Source of the DNA: Bacteroidales bacterium
GTDB taxonomy: Bacteria > Bacteroidota > Bacteroidia > Bacteroidales > UBA932
Direction of reading: 5' to 3'
DNA: 64,000 bases
NCBI GenBank assembly: GCA_017617035.1
Contig: JAFZWV010000032.1
Span: forward strand, 19,443 to 83,442
Below, one piece after another: positions 33,813-42,364 of this stretch. The notes below the pieces were generated by a model, which saw only the letters and a program-made list of their open reading frames with translations, did no database searches and had not been told where the DNA came from. Every line of letters begins with the position of its first letter. Positions within the stretch are counted from its first letter, which is position 1. The position numbers were made by a program, and so were the translations under genes.

Positions 33813-35251
33813 AGCGGGTTTACGGCTTTGTTGGGATAAAGCTCACGGAACAGGTCCGCACGCTCTTTGATTCCGTCGAACCAGAACTGCGATTCTCCGC
33901 AGACCATCAGACGACGGTTAATTGATATCTCACTGCGTATATCCTCCTCGGAAAGAATCTTACTTCCGTTTTTGAGGATCATAACAGGATTGAGTTTCGA
34001 CTTGTCTACATAGCGTAGAGCAAGAGTCGCGGTAGTTTCATAACTGGTGGGGACATAACACTGCACCGAAATCAAATCGGCGTGGCCTTCAGAAACCCAT
34101 GTGGGCCAGTCCTGCATGAGGTTGTTGTAGCACCACGGATAGGGATTGGGGCTGAAGCATACTGCGCAAGAGGGTTTGATGCCCTTTACGAGGTCCCATA
34201 TATCGCCTGCGAAGGAGTTGAGGATATCGGTCCTGAACTTCAACCAGGCATTGCTGGAATAATTGAGGGAAGGGTCATTTCCCGTCGCAGCCTTGTAGGC
34301 TGCTTTGGTCTTTTCGTCGTAGCCGGAATTGATGGGCATGGCCGGCATGCGGTCGTCGCCCTGAATTCCGTCCACATCAGGATACTTTGTCAGCACTTCG
34401 CGAATAAGCGCGAGCATGAAGTCCCGGACATCGGGATCATAGGCGTTGAGATAGTAGTCGTTGCCGTTGTAATTAGCATATCCGCCCTGGTTGTCGATAC
34501 CCAGCCAGTCCGGATGGTTTGCGAGCAGAGGATCGTCGAAGTCGACCCCGCCAACTTTGTGCATGAAACCGTACTCGAACCAAAGCACGACCTTGATGTC
34601 GCGTTTGTGGGCTTCGGCGATAATGTCCTTGAGGGCATCGCCGCTGCCGCCGGTATAGCCGGCGTACATATTACCCTGAGCGGGCGAAGTGTAGGTAGTC
34701 TGTTGTACCAGAACATCGCTGTTCCAGCAGGTCTTCGTCGCAGCCCAACTGCATACGAAGAGTGTATTGAAATTGAGCTCCGCCATCAGGTCCAGAGACG
34801 AGCATACGTTCGCATAGGTGATGAAGGAGTTTGTGTGGTCGGGCGAAGGGAGGAAAAGCCCCCGGACGCCTACCTGATCGGCCATGGACGAGGTAACGGA
34901 GAACTGAGCCGCCGCACCATCTTCCGTTCGCGAGAGGAAGATCTTGGCCTTCTTTTTAAGGTTGAACTCGCTTCCGCTCACCGGATCGGCTGTAATGCCG
35001 TCCGGGAGCGTGAATTCGAGTTTTATTGCGCTGAGGTCCGCGCCGAAGGGGAAGAGGATGTTTGCCTCCCCTTCCCCAAGGGTAATCTCGGCGTCGGGCC
35101 AGTCTGGCGTTGTGAGGGTGAGAATCTTCAGCTCCGGCAGAACGGTGGTTGTCGTATCATTCGGTCCGACGGGCGTCGGGCTCGGGGGTACCGAAGGACG
35201 GCATGCGCCCATCAGCACTGTCAGAAACAATATGATTCCCATTTTATGCAC
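33809..35251 (-). CDS. GHL10-type (family 10-like) glycoside hydrolase lipoprotein
   Basis: Lipoprotein (Cys17, MGACR) with an N-terminal Ig-like DUF5018-type domain (about 38-122) and a TIM-barrel domain of the glycosyl-hydrolase-like 10/DUF187 group. It shows VRGLFLPSP, LNFNTLFVCSWA, IKVVLWFEYGF, DVDGIQGDDRMPAM and SVQCYVPTS, which match the strand ends of that barrel. The catalytic residues are not established for this group; the Asp pair in GDDR is a candidate. It lies between the DUF4623 lipoprotein and the phosphodiester glycosidase with 1- to 4-base overlaps, so all three are coexpressed. Confidence 0.8.
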   Translation of the reverse strand: MHKMGIILFLTVLMGACRPSVPPSPTPVGPNDTTTTVLPELKILTLTTPDWPDAEITLGEGEANILFPFGADLSAIKLEFTLPDGITADPVSGSEFNLKKKAKIFLSRTEDGAAAQFSVTSSMADQVGVRGLFLPSPDHTNSFITYANVCSSLDLMAELNFNTLFVCSWAATKTCWNSDVLVQQTTYTSPAQGNMYAGYTGGSGDALKDIIAEAHKRDIKVVLWFEYGFMHKVGGVDFDDPLLANHPDWLGIDNQGGYANYNGNDYYLNAYDPDVRDFMLALIREVLTKYPDVDGIQGDDRMPAMPINSGYDEKTKAAYKAATGNDPSLNYSSNAWLKFRTDILNSFAGDIWDLVKGIKPSCAVCFSPNPYPWCYNNLMQDWPTWVSEGHADLISVQCYVPTSYETTATLALRYVDKSKLNPVMILKNGSKILSEEDIRSEISINRRLMVCGESQFWFDGIKERADLFRELYPNKAVNPL

Positions 35252-36918
35252 TATTTCTCAAGTTTGAAGCAGGAAACACCTGCGCCTTCAGACATTGCAA
35301 CGATGTAAGTCTCACCGCCTACCTCACGGACAGTGCAGTCACACAGTGAGTTACCGCTCTTATAGCCGCTGATCGGGAACTCGTTCGGATCGGAAAGACC
35401 GTAGGTAAAGACGTTCTTTCCGTCGATAGCCTTGATAGCCGCTGTCAGATTCTCACCATTGAGGGCTATAATGCGAAGGCTGCAGTCACACAGGTCTCCG
35501 GTCAGGCGGGCGAATGCCATGTACTTCTGGTCGCTGAAGGTGAAGAAGTTGAATCCTTCGTCGGTAGCGGAGAAGATGTTGGAATCGAAATCATCACCGG
35601 CGGTAACTGTAGCTCCGCTTACGGTGTAGATTTTCGGACGGGCACCGGCTACGGAGATAACGAACTCGCTGTCGCTGTACTTGTAAATCTGACCATAAGA
35701 ACCAGCCGTATAGTCGGAGAGAGGAATTACGGTAGGTGTCGCGCTGACAGTGCCGTTGGTGATAGTGAAGACATATACCTTACGAGGGGTAGCGTTGGAT
35801 GTGACGAAGCTGATCTGTCCATTCTTCCAGGTTCCGGATACTTCCATCTTGTCGCCAAGACGGTGGCCGTCGGAATTGGTGTACTCGAGAGCCACTGAAG
35901 GTTTTGCGTCTTTGTTGTCCCACTTGTAAACCTTAAGGGCGGCTGTACCGGCCTGGAGGTTACACTGGAGGATCTTGTAGCCACCATCTCCGTCGGGAAT
36001 CGTACGGATGCAGGAAAGCTGGTGAGTACCGACGCTTACACCCTCAATATTCAGGCGTCCGACCAGCGAACCGTCCGCAAGACTGAGGACATAGGCAGGA
36101 TAAGCGGCCCCCTGATGCTGGGCAAGATAGACATATTTGTCATCCATTGCGCAGGAACGAAGCCAGTATTTACCGGAGAACGGGATGTCTGTAACGACAG
36201 TCTGGAACCAGTCGTCTTCCACGGTCTTAGGCTGTGCGTAGTGTGCCCAGACGCGCTCCGCCTTACGGATACCGGAAGTGATTACGATTACTTTGTGGGT
36301 CTTTGACGCCTCGCCGAGGCTCACGGTGAAAGTAACGCCGTTGAGAACGTCCGTGAAGTCGAGCTCGTCCCCGGAAGCGATCTCATTTCCGCCGACGGTA
36401 ACGATCGCATCTTCGGGATCCACGGTGAATTCAACCGGGAGGTGCGACAGCGACGCAGCGCTTGCCATACGGACTTCGCCGCCCATGGCATCGAGTCCGC
36501 CCACCGTAAGGGTAAGGAACTTCGGATCCGCTGCGCCGACCTCAACACTTATGACGTACTCGGCCGCCTTCTGCTCACCATACTTGAAGGTGACAGTCTG
36601 GGTCGCGCCGTCGGCATAGTTGAAGGTCTTCTGATACTCTGTCGTGAAGCCTTCGGGAAGGTTGAGGAAATTGACGGTAAGGGCCTTGGTGTTCTCCTTA
36701 TCGCCATACTCAAGCATAAGCTTGATAGTCTTGGCCGCATTGTCGATAACCGGCATGCATTCGCCGTCGATGCCGGAGACATCGATATTGGCCGCGGAAA
36801 GCGTAAGGGCCGGAATTTTGTTATCGGGTCCATCAGGATTGTCCGGATTGTCGGGCCCGCAAGAGGCAAGGGCAAACACTGTGAGTGCCGATGCCATCAA
36901 AGCAAATAACTTTTTCAT
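35251..36918 (-). CDS. DUF5018/DUF4623-type lipoprotein
   Basis: Lipoprotein (lipid Cys20 in ALASCG) followed by a Pro/Asp/Asn-rich spacer, two Ig-like domains of DUF5018 type (about 35-125 and 130-215) and a large C-terminal domain (about 220-555) that looks like a beta-propeller resembling DUF4623. It has repeated blade-like segments such as KYVYLAQHQG, KVYVFTI, SEFVISVAG and KYMAFARL. No enzyme motif is seen. Such proteins accompany SusC/SusD pairs and probably bind glycan at the surface; this is inferred. Overlaps of 4 bases on one side and 1 on the other tie it into the operon. Confidence 0.75.
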   Translation of the reverse strand: MKKLFALMASALTVFALASCGPDNPDNPDGPDNKIPALTLSAANIDVSGIDGECMPVIDNAAKTIKLMLEYGDKENTKALTVNFLNLPEGFTTEYQKTFNYADGATQTVTFKYGEQKAAEYVISVEVGAADPKFLTLTVGGLDAMGGEVRMASAASLSHLPVEFTVDPEDAIVTVGGNEIASGDELDFTDVLNGVTFTVSLGEASKTHKVIVITSGIRKAERVWAHYAQPKTVEDDWFQTVVTDIPFSGKYWLRSCAMDDKYVYLAQHQGAAYPAYVLSLADGSLVGRLNIEGVSVGTHQLSCIRTIPDGDGGYKILQCNLQAGTAALKVYKWDNKDAKPSVALEYTNSDGHRLGDKMEVSGTWKNGQISFVTSNATPRKVYVFTITNGTVSATPTVIPLSDYTAGSYGQIYKYSDSEFVISVAGARPKIYTVSGATVTAGDDFDSNIFSATDEGFNFFTFSDQKYMAFARLTGDLCDCSLRIIALNGENLTAAIKAIDGKNVFTYGLSDPNEFPISGYKSGNSLCDCTVREVGGETYIVAMSEGAGVSCFKLEK

Positions 36919-37334
36919 CGTTTAAAATAAAATTGGTAGTTTTTAGTGTCTTTTCCATTTGCCGCCTTGACTGTAAAGTAGACGGTTACATTGTCTAGCG
37001 AACGCAGTCCGCCGATGCCATGTCCGAGGGAATTCCACATCGCGTCGGTTTCCACAATGCTGGCCGTCGCCGGGATGGAAGCCTCAAGCCTGCAGCGCGA
37101 GACATCGGTCAGCTCGGCCGGGAATTTAAATTGTCCGGCGCCGGATTCGGCGTCGTACATTCCCCCGAGAGCGTTGAGCGGATCTTTGGTGGCTTTATTG
37201 CCGTCTGCGTCGTAGACGTAGACCTTAAGGGCGCTGAGCGTACACGCAGAATCTCCTTCGGGGAATTCAGGTTCCACGCAGGAGCTCAGCATAAACGCTG
37301 CAATCGCCGCAAACAGTATGAATCGTTTCATCAC
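36915..37334 (-). CDS. Small DUF5018-like lipoprotein
   Basis: A 139-residue lipoprotein (Cys19 in LSSCVEPEF) with one short beta domain: LSALKVYVYDADGNKA, then a TVYFTVKAANGKDTKNYQFYF ending like the last strands of DUF5018 domains. It directly follows susD with a 4-base overlap and precedes the larger DUF5018/DUF4623 protein. Its size and place suggest a small surface accessory or glycan-binding protein of the SusE type. Function not known. Confidence 0.7.
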   Translation of the reverse strand: MMKRFILFAAIAAFMLSSCVEPEFPEGDSACTLSALKVYVYDADGNKATKDPLNALGGMYDAESGAGQFKFPAELTDVSRCRLEASIPATASIVETDAMWNSLGHGIGGLRSLDNVTVYFTVKAANGKDTKNYQFYFKR

Positions 37335-38962
37335 CAGTCGCTGTTTTGTTTAGCCAGAGTGTTGTTGGAAATCTCGCTCTGCGGGATGGGGAAACGGTCA
37401 AACCTCTCGGGGTAAATCCTGGCGCCCATTTCGCAGGAGGCCAGTTCTGCCGTGAAGGTCGTTCCGCTCTTTTTCCAGAGCACTCCGTTGTATTTCTTGC
37501 CGTCGAGCACTTCCCTGGCCCGGCCGGTACGCCTGAGGTCCCAGAAACGGTGGCCTTCGAAGCAGAACTCGACAGCTCGTTCGTGGAGTATCACGTCGAG
37601 CGCCGTGTCCCAGGAGTTGATGGGCTGAGTTATCACATCGTCGCGGCCGAAACGGGCCTTACGAAGGGTATTGACGTCATTGAAAGCTCCTGTCCAGTCG
37701 TCTTCTGAAGCAAGGCACTCGGCGCGTATGAGCAGGACCTCGGCCAGACGGCACTCGATCCATGGCGTCCATGATCCGTCGCGAACGTAGTCGAAGTTGT
37801 CTTCCTGCAGGTTCTTGCGGATATAGTAGCCCGTAACGCTATTGCCAGGTTCCTTTGAGGCGCCGTAAGGGAAATATTTCATATCTACACCGTTCTCGTA
37901 AAGCTCCATGGCCCTTCCCTTCCACTCAGCACCGTTCCAGAGGACGGCCTTCGCAAGACGTGGATCGCGCGAGGCGACATTGTCGTTGGTTATAAAACGA
38001 CGGGCGACATTGGTAATATCGAACGGCGAACCGTCTGCGTTGTCGAACATGTCCACGAATTCCTGGGTGGGGCCCGCCCTGCCTCCGCCGTAGCTGCCGC
38101 TCTCGCACACATCGCCCGGCGAGGCGTAGCGGGCGTCGTAGAGGTGGACGAGATTCACCTTCTGGAAATCGTATTTTAGGATAGTTTCGTTGTCTGCGAG
38201 GTCATAGCCGCCGTTGTCGATGATGTCCGTACAGAGGTCCTTCGCAATCGAGTATCGTCCCGCATAGAGCATGGCCCTGGCAGTAATGGCTTCAGCCGCA
38301 TATTTGTCGATGCGGCCCTGGGCCTGGGCTGGCTCGGGCAGATGCAGGCATGCGTAGTTAAGGTCGTCATAGACCTGATCCCATGAGGTGGAGACATCAG
38401 CGCGGGCACGGTTCTTCCCCGCTGCGGTCATGTCCTTTATGTCGGTATACAGGATCGCTCCGAGATCGTCCTTGGCCGAAGCGTGATTACGCATAATAAG
38501 GTGATAGCAATAACCCCTGAAGAACAGGGCCTCGGCGCGATACCTCTCCTTTTCTTCCGCCGGGAGCGGAGAATCGTTCTCCAGCGCGGAAAGGAATTCG
38601 TTGATACGGCGTATCCAGCCATAGCATGTAGTCCAGCTGTCAAAATAGTTTTGGGAGACGCTCTGCTGGCCTTCGATAGTCATTATAAGGTTACAATCAC
38701 CGGTACCGGCGACAATACTGCTATATTTAAGGATATCGGTAAGGCCGTCGGACATATTGGAGTTGGTTCCTCCGAGGGCGTATGAGCCGAACTGTCCGAA
38801 ATTGCGGATTATAGGATAGAAGCTGTTGAGATAGAGCTCCGTATTGGCCGCGGTGCTTACGCCGTACGACTGGTCGTACTGGTTGGTGGGCTGGAGATCT
38901 ACGCTGCTGCAGGCTGCGAGTATCGCAGTCGCCATGGTAAGTGTAAGTAGTTTCTGTCTCAT
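37331..38962 (-). CDS. SusD/RagB-type nutrient uptake lipoprotein
   Basis: Outer-membrane lipoprotein lid of a SusCD uptake complex. Lipid Cys18 (ILAACSS) is followed by a TPR-type helical SusD fold: SYGVSTAANTELYLNSFYPII, AEALFFRGYCYHLIM, and the C-terminal EFCFEGHRFWDLRRTGRA signature of the family. Length (543) is usual. Only 4 bases separate it from susC. It presumably binds the glycan acted on by the phosphodiester glycosidase and GHL10 enzymes downstream. Confidence 0.93.
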   Translation of the reverse strand: MRQKLLTLTMATAILAACSSVDLQPTNQYDQSYGVSTAANTELYLNSFYPIIRNFGQFGSYALGGTNSNMSDGLTDILKYSSIVAGTGDCNLIMTIEGQQSVSQNYFDSWTTCYGWIRRINEFLSALENDSPLPAEEKERYRAEALFFRGYCYHLIMRNHASAKDDLGAILYTDIKDMTAAGKNRARADVSTSWDQVYDDLNYACLHLPEPAQAQGRIDKYAAEAITARAMLYAGRYSIAKDLCTDIIDNGGYDLADNETILKYDFQKVNLVHLYDARYASPGDVCESGSYGGGRAGPTQEFVDMFDNADGSPFDITNVARRFITNDNVASRDPRLAKAVLWNGAEWKGRAMELYENGVDMKYFPYGASKEPGNSVTGYYIRKNLQEDNFDYVRDGSWTPWIECRLAEVLLIRAECLASEDDWTGAFNDVNTLRKARFGRDDVITQPINSWDTALDVILHERAVEFCFEGHRFWDLRRTGRAREVLDGKKYNGVLWKKSGTTFTAELASCEMGARIYPERFDRFPIPQSEISNNTLAKQNSDW

Positions 38963-38966
38963 AGCC

Positions 38967-41900
38967 CTAGAATGTTATATCCAAGCCCGCGCTGATAACC
39001 CTCTGCTGCGGGTAATAACCGTTTTGTACGCTCGGGACCTCCGGGTCGAGTCCAAGTTTGGAAAGCTTAGACAGGGTAAAGAGGTTGGAGCCGCTTACAT
39101 AAGCCCTCATTCTGGAGAGGTGCATTGCGTTTACTATCCTAGAGGGGAAAGTAAATCCCAGCTGAACGTTCTTCAGACGAAGATACGAAGCATCCCTCTT
39201 CCAGAAATCACTCGCGATTGCGTTGTTCGAGCTGGTCTGGGTACTCAGTCTGGGATACTCTGCATCGGTATGGTCCGGACGCCAGCTTCCCTCGACCAGA
39301 TACTTCGGAGGATTGCTTCCCCACTTGAAGGCCTGAGTGAAATATGTACCGTCGGAATAGCCCAGAGCGGAATAGTTACCGCAGAGCATGACATCGGTAA
39401 GCACCGCGCCCTGCAGAGTTACATTGAGGTCGAACTGACGCCAGCCGGCACTCAGGTTAAGACCGAACATCACCTTCGGGAGCTGAGGGCCTGCTATCCA
39501 CGTCCTGTCTTCGAGAGTAATCTTGCCGTCGCCGTTAAGATCCTTATACTTGATATCGCCTACGCGGACGGCATCGCTGGTCTTAGGGGAATTCAGCAAA
39601 TCCTCTTCGTCTCGGTACAGGCCGTCGGAAACATAGCCGAGGACGCTGCCCAGCGAGGTTCCAAGCTTGCTCTGCCAGACAGGGATGTTCTCACTGTCAT
39701 TGGTGCTGATGTAGCGGTTGGTCGCGTAGGAGGCGTTAGCCGATATATCGTATACGAACTCTCCCACCCTGTTGTGATGGCTCAGGACTACTTCTGCACC
39801 CTTTACATCCACAACTCCACCGTTAATAATCGACGGGTAATTGCCACCGATGGACGGCGGCATCTCGCCCGACTGGGTCTGGAGAATGCCGGTCGTGACT
39901 TTATAGAAGACATCGGTCTGGAGGCCAAGCAGGCCGTTCCAGAGCGAGAGGTCACTTCCTATGTTCCAGGTAGTAGTGGTTTCCCATGTAATCTCCCTGT
40001 TAGGCACGGACGTAGTCGAGAGGCCCTGGACGGCCCTGCCGTTTATCACGGCCTGGGCATTGGTCGAGAGGGCGACGCCCTGGACATAGAGGAAGTCGGA
40101 TATCTGGTCGTTGCCGAGCTTACCCCATGACGCCCTGAGCTTTAGATTATCCAGCCATGTTCTCGAGTCTTCGAGGAAAGGCTCCTCCGAGATGCGCCAG
40201 CCCGCTGAGATTGCGGGGAAAACGCCCATTCTATGGCCTTTGGCGAACTTGGCCGACCAGTCTTCGCGAAGCGAGGCCTGGAACAGATAACGCCCGCCGT
40301 AGGAGTAATTGACTCGAGCCAGGAGGCCCTGACGGCCTGTATTGGAATGGTTGCCCTTAGCCGAGTTGGGCGTCACCTCGGTGCTGAAGTCGAGGTCAGG
40401 AATCTCGGTGATGGCGAAATCCTGCTTGGTGACGGTAAAATAGCGGTAGTTAGTTCCGCTCTGCTCCCAGACCAGGTCGGCCCCGATTTCATGGTCACCG
40501 AAACTACCGGTATAGTTGACCTGGGCCTGGCCGGTGTAGCGCGAGTAAAGGGCGTGCTCCTCCTGCAGGGTGTTGACGCCGGTGCTGAGGTGGGGCGAGT
40601 TGCCGGCCGTGAGGTTGACGTAGCCCGTCACCGGGTCTGCCGTTCCGTATTGGGGAGTCACCTGCGCGCACGGGAGCATCAGGCGCTTATTAAGGGTGTT
40701 GCGGAAGTCGTAGCTGAGCATTGCCCTGGCGGTGAGGCCCTTGAGCCATGGAGCCCTGTACTCGAGCGAGAGCGCGGTCTGGACATAGCTGCGGTCCTTC
40801 TGCTGGAAGCCGGATTCGTCGCGCGCGATGAGCGGGTTCTGGTAGCCTATGTAGGTCCCGTCGGGCATGCGCGGGTTGATGGTAGGCTTCGCGGAGATCG
40901 TGTAGAACACCACGTTTTTGTAGCCGTACTCAGCGCCGCCGCCGTCAACCGAGGCCGTAGGGTCGCTGCTGCCCGCCGAGACGCCGCTCTGGTGGCGCTG
41001 CTCGATACGGCCGGAGACGTCGAGCTTGAGGGTAAGGTCCTTAGTAAGCGAGACGTCGATGTTGGTGCGGAGGTTGTAGCGCTTGAACCAGACGCCGTCG
41101 ATAAGGCCGTCCTGAAGGAGGGTGCTGCCCGCAAGGAAGTAGCGCGCAGCGTCGTTTCCGCCGGAGACTGTAAGGTTGTGGCTCTGGCCGACTGCGTAGT
41201 CTTTGAATATGAGCTTGACCCAGTCGGTGTTGCCGAACACGCCCTGGGGGTCGGCGAGCTCGCCGTTAATGTACTTGATCTGAGTGTCGGTATAATTGGG
41301 TGCCAGGCCGTCCAGGCCAGTAGCCATGTTGTGCCAGTAGGCATATTCGGGGCCGTTGAGCAGCTGGACCATGTCCGTATTGCTGGAGAAGGAAACGCTG
41401 CCGTTGTAGGTAAGGGTAGGCTTAGCGACGTCTCCCCTCTTGGTAGTCACGAGAATGACGCCGTTCGCGCCCTTGACTCCATAGACAGCGGCCGAGGCGG
41501 CATCTTTAAGGATGGTGATGCTGGCGATTTCGCTCGGGTCGAGGTTGGAGAACTCGCGCTCGACGCCGTCGACAAGGACCAGAGGCGTCGAGTTGCCGGT
41601 AGTTGAGATACCACGGATGTAGATTGCCGCGTCGTTTTCGCCGGGAAGACCGGTAGTCTGGCGGGATACGAGGCCAGGGAGCTTACCGCCGAGCATGCCC
41701 GTAAGGTTGTCGACAGGAGCGCTCTTGAGTGTTTTCTGGTTGACGGACGCCACACTTCCAGTGAGATCGCCCTTCTTCTGGACTCCATAGCCCACGACTA
41801 CGGCTTCATCGAGATTTAGAGCGGCTTCGTGGAGCACGACTTCGTAGTAGGAACGGCCTATCGCCCGGTACGCGTTTTCATAGCCGAAACAGGAGAATTC

Positions 41901-42119
41901 CAGCTCTCCCTTGGCGTGCTGCGCGGGGATGTCGAGGTCGAACTTTCCGTCCAGCCCCGTCACCGCTCCTATTGTTGTTCCCTTGATTACGACTCCCGCT
42001 CCCGGAATCGGGAGTTTGTCTTCATCCAGAACCACACCTCTGACGGTATTCTGGGCGCGCAGTCCTGTCGCTGCTATTAACGCGAAACCAACCGCCAGCA
42101 CCCATTTCAGCCTTCTCAT
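38967..42119 (-). CDS. SusC/RagA-type TonB-dependent outer-membrane transporter
   Basis: Outer-membrane TonB-dependent importer. ATG 42119 is chosen since it starts a signal peptide (MRRLKWVLAVGFALIAATGLRAQ); the longer open frame runs back into the tRNA-Ser gene. Domains: carboxypeptidase-regulatory-like domain (about 24-105), TonB plug (starting near GYGVQKKGDLTGSVASV) and a 22-strand barrel ending in GLDITF with terminal aromatic residue. Length about 1050 residues is standard. It heads the leftward operon and has a well-formed promoter at 42143-42174. Substrate unknown. Confidence 0.94.
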   Translation of the reverse strand: MRRLKWVLAVGFALIAATGLRAQNTVRGVVLDEDKLPIPGAGVVIKGTTIGAVTGLDGKFDLDIPAQHAKGELEFSCFGYENAYRAIGRSYYEVVLHEAALNLDEAVVVGYGVQKKGDLTGSVASVNQKTLKSAPVDNLTGMLGGKLPGLVSRQTTGLPGENDAAIYIRGISTTGNSTPLVLVDGVEREFSNLDPSEIASITILKDAASAAVYGVKGANGVILVTTKRGDVAKPTLTYNGSVSFSSNTDMVQLLNGPEYAYWHNMATGLDGLAPNYTDTQIKYINGELADPQGVFGNTDWVKLIFKDYAVGQSHNLTVSGGNDAARYFLAGSTLLQDGLIDGVWFKRYNLRTNIDVSLTKDLTLKLDVSGRIEQRHQSGVSAGSSDPTASVDGGGAEYGYKNVVFYTISAKPTINPRMPDGTYIGYQNPLIARDESGFQQKDRSYVQTALSLEYRAPWLKGLTARAMLSYDFRNTLNKRLMLPCAQVTPQYGTADPVTGYVNLTAGNSPHLSTGVNTLQEEHALYSRYTGQAQVNYTGSFGDHEIGADLVWEQSGTNYRYFTVTKQDFAITEIPDLDFSTEVTPNSAKGNHSNTGRQGLLARVNYSYGGRYLFQASLREDWSAKFAKGHRMGVFPAISAGWRISEEPFLEDSRTWLDNLKLRASWGKLGNDQISDFLYVQGVALSTNAQAVINGRAVQGLSTTSVPNREITWETTTTWNIGSDLSLWNGLLGLQTDVFYKVTTGILQTQSGEMPPSIGGNYPSIINGGVVDVKGAEVVLSHHNRVGEFVYDISANASYATNRYISTNDSENIPVWQSKLGTSLGSVLGYVSDGLYRDEEDLLNSPKTSDAVRVGDIKYKDLNGDGKITLEDRTWIAGPQLPKVMFGLNLSAGWRQFDLNVTLQGAVLTDVMLCGNYSALGYSDGTYFTQAFKWGSNPPKYLVEGSWRPDHTDAEYPRLSTQTSSNNAIASDFWKRDASYLRLKNVQLGFTFPSRIVNAMHLSRMRAYVSGSNLFTLSKLSKLGLDPEVPSVQNGYYPQQRVISAGLDITF

Positions 42120-42142
42120 CCTTATATTATTAATTATGCACT

Positions 42143-42174
42143 CAAATTTAACAATAAATCGGATAATAATCAAA
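42143..42174 (-). promoter_or_regulatory. Promoter of the susC operon
   Basis: On the - strand TTTG (42174-42171), 20 bases, then TAAATTTG (42150-42143) match the Bacteroidetes -33/-7 consensus. Transcription would begin near 42136, giving a leader of about 17 bases before ATG 42119. Confidence 0.75.
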
Positions 42175-42178
42175 GGAC

Positions 42179-42256
42179 GGGTTCGAATCCCTCTCGAAAC
42201 GCGAAACGCGCCTGCAAAGCAGACGCGTTGATGCGGTGAGAGAGGGATTCGAACCC
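42179..42256. repeat. Inverted copy of the tRNA-Ser T-arm
   Basis: GGGTTCGAATCCCTCTC at 42179-42195 is an exact inverted copy of 42240-42256, the T-arm of the tRNA-Ser gene. Between them an 11-bp stem with one mismatch (AACGCGCCTGC/GCAGACGCGTT, 42205-42229) forms a hairpin without a T-run. It may be a tRNA remnant, a recombination site or a processing/termination signal. Confidence 0.75.
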
Positions 42257-42318
42257 CCGGTACGTTGCCGTACACCTGTTTTCGAGGCAGGCTCCTTCAA
42301 CCACTCGGACATCTCACC
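42234..42318 (-). tRNA. tRNA-Ser (CGA)
   Basis: Read on the - strand the 85-nt gene has acceptor stem GGTGAGA/TCTCACC, a D-arm with GTGGTTGAAGG, anticodon loop CTCGAAA with anticodon CGA, a long variable arm (GTGTACGGCAACGTACC) and T-loop TTCGAAT. The long variable arm confirms serine. The base pair closing the anticodon loop (31-39) reads C-A, a mismatch. CCA is not encoded. susC follows in the same direction. Confidence 0.93.
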
Positions 42319-42334
42319 CCGGGTTTTGGGACTG

Positions 42335-42364
42335 CAAATATATAAAAACTATTCGAATTACAAA
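42335..42364 (-). promoter_or_regulatory. Promoter of tRNA-Ser
   Basis: TATATTTG on the - strand (42342-42335) with TTTG at 42364-42361, spaced by 18 bases, just upstream of the tRNA 5' end at 42318. The spacing is one base short of the usual range. The -33 box lies inside the end of the phosphoesterase gene. Confidence 0.6.

Noticed and set aside
38844-41606. Two long + strand frames (428 and 457 codons) opposite SusD/SusC
   Set aside because: They are complements of clear SusC/SusD coding sequence and lack start context or known domains.
42179-42195. A second, truncated tRNA gene on the + strand
   Set aside because: Only the T-arm sequence is present; no acceptor, D or anticodon arm can be formed from the flanking bases.
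42120-42275. N-terminal extension of SusC by 52 residues
   Set aside because: It would run through the tRNA-Ser gene and the susC promoter; the signal peptide starts at 42119.
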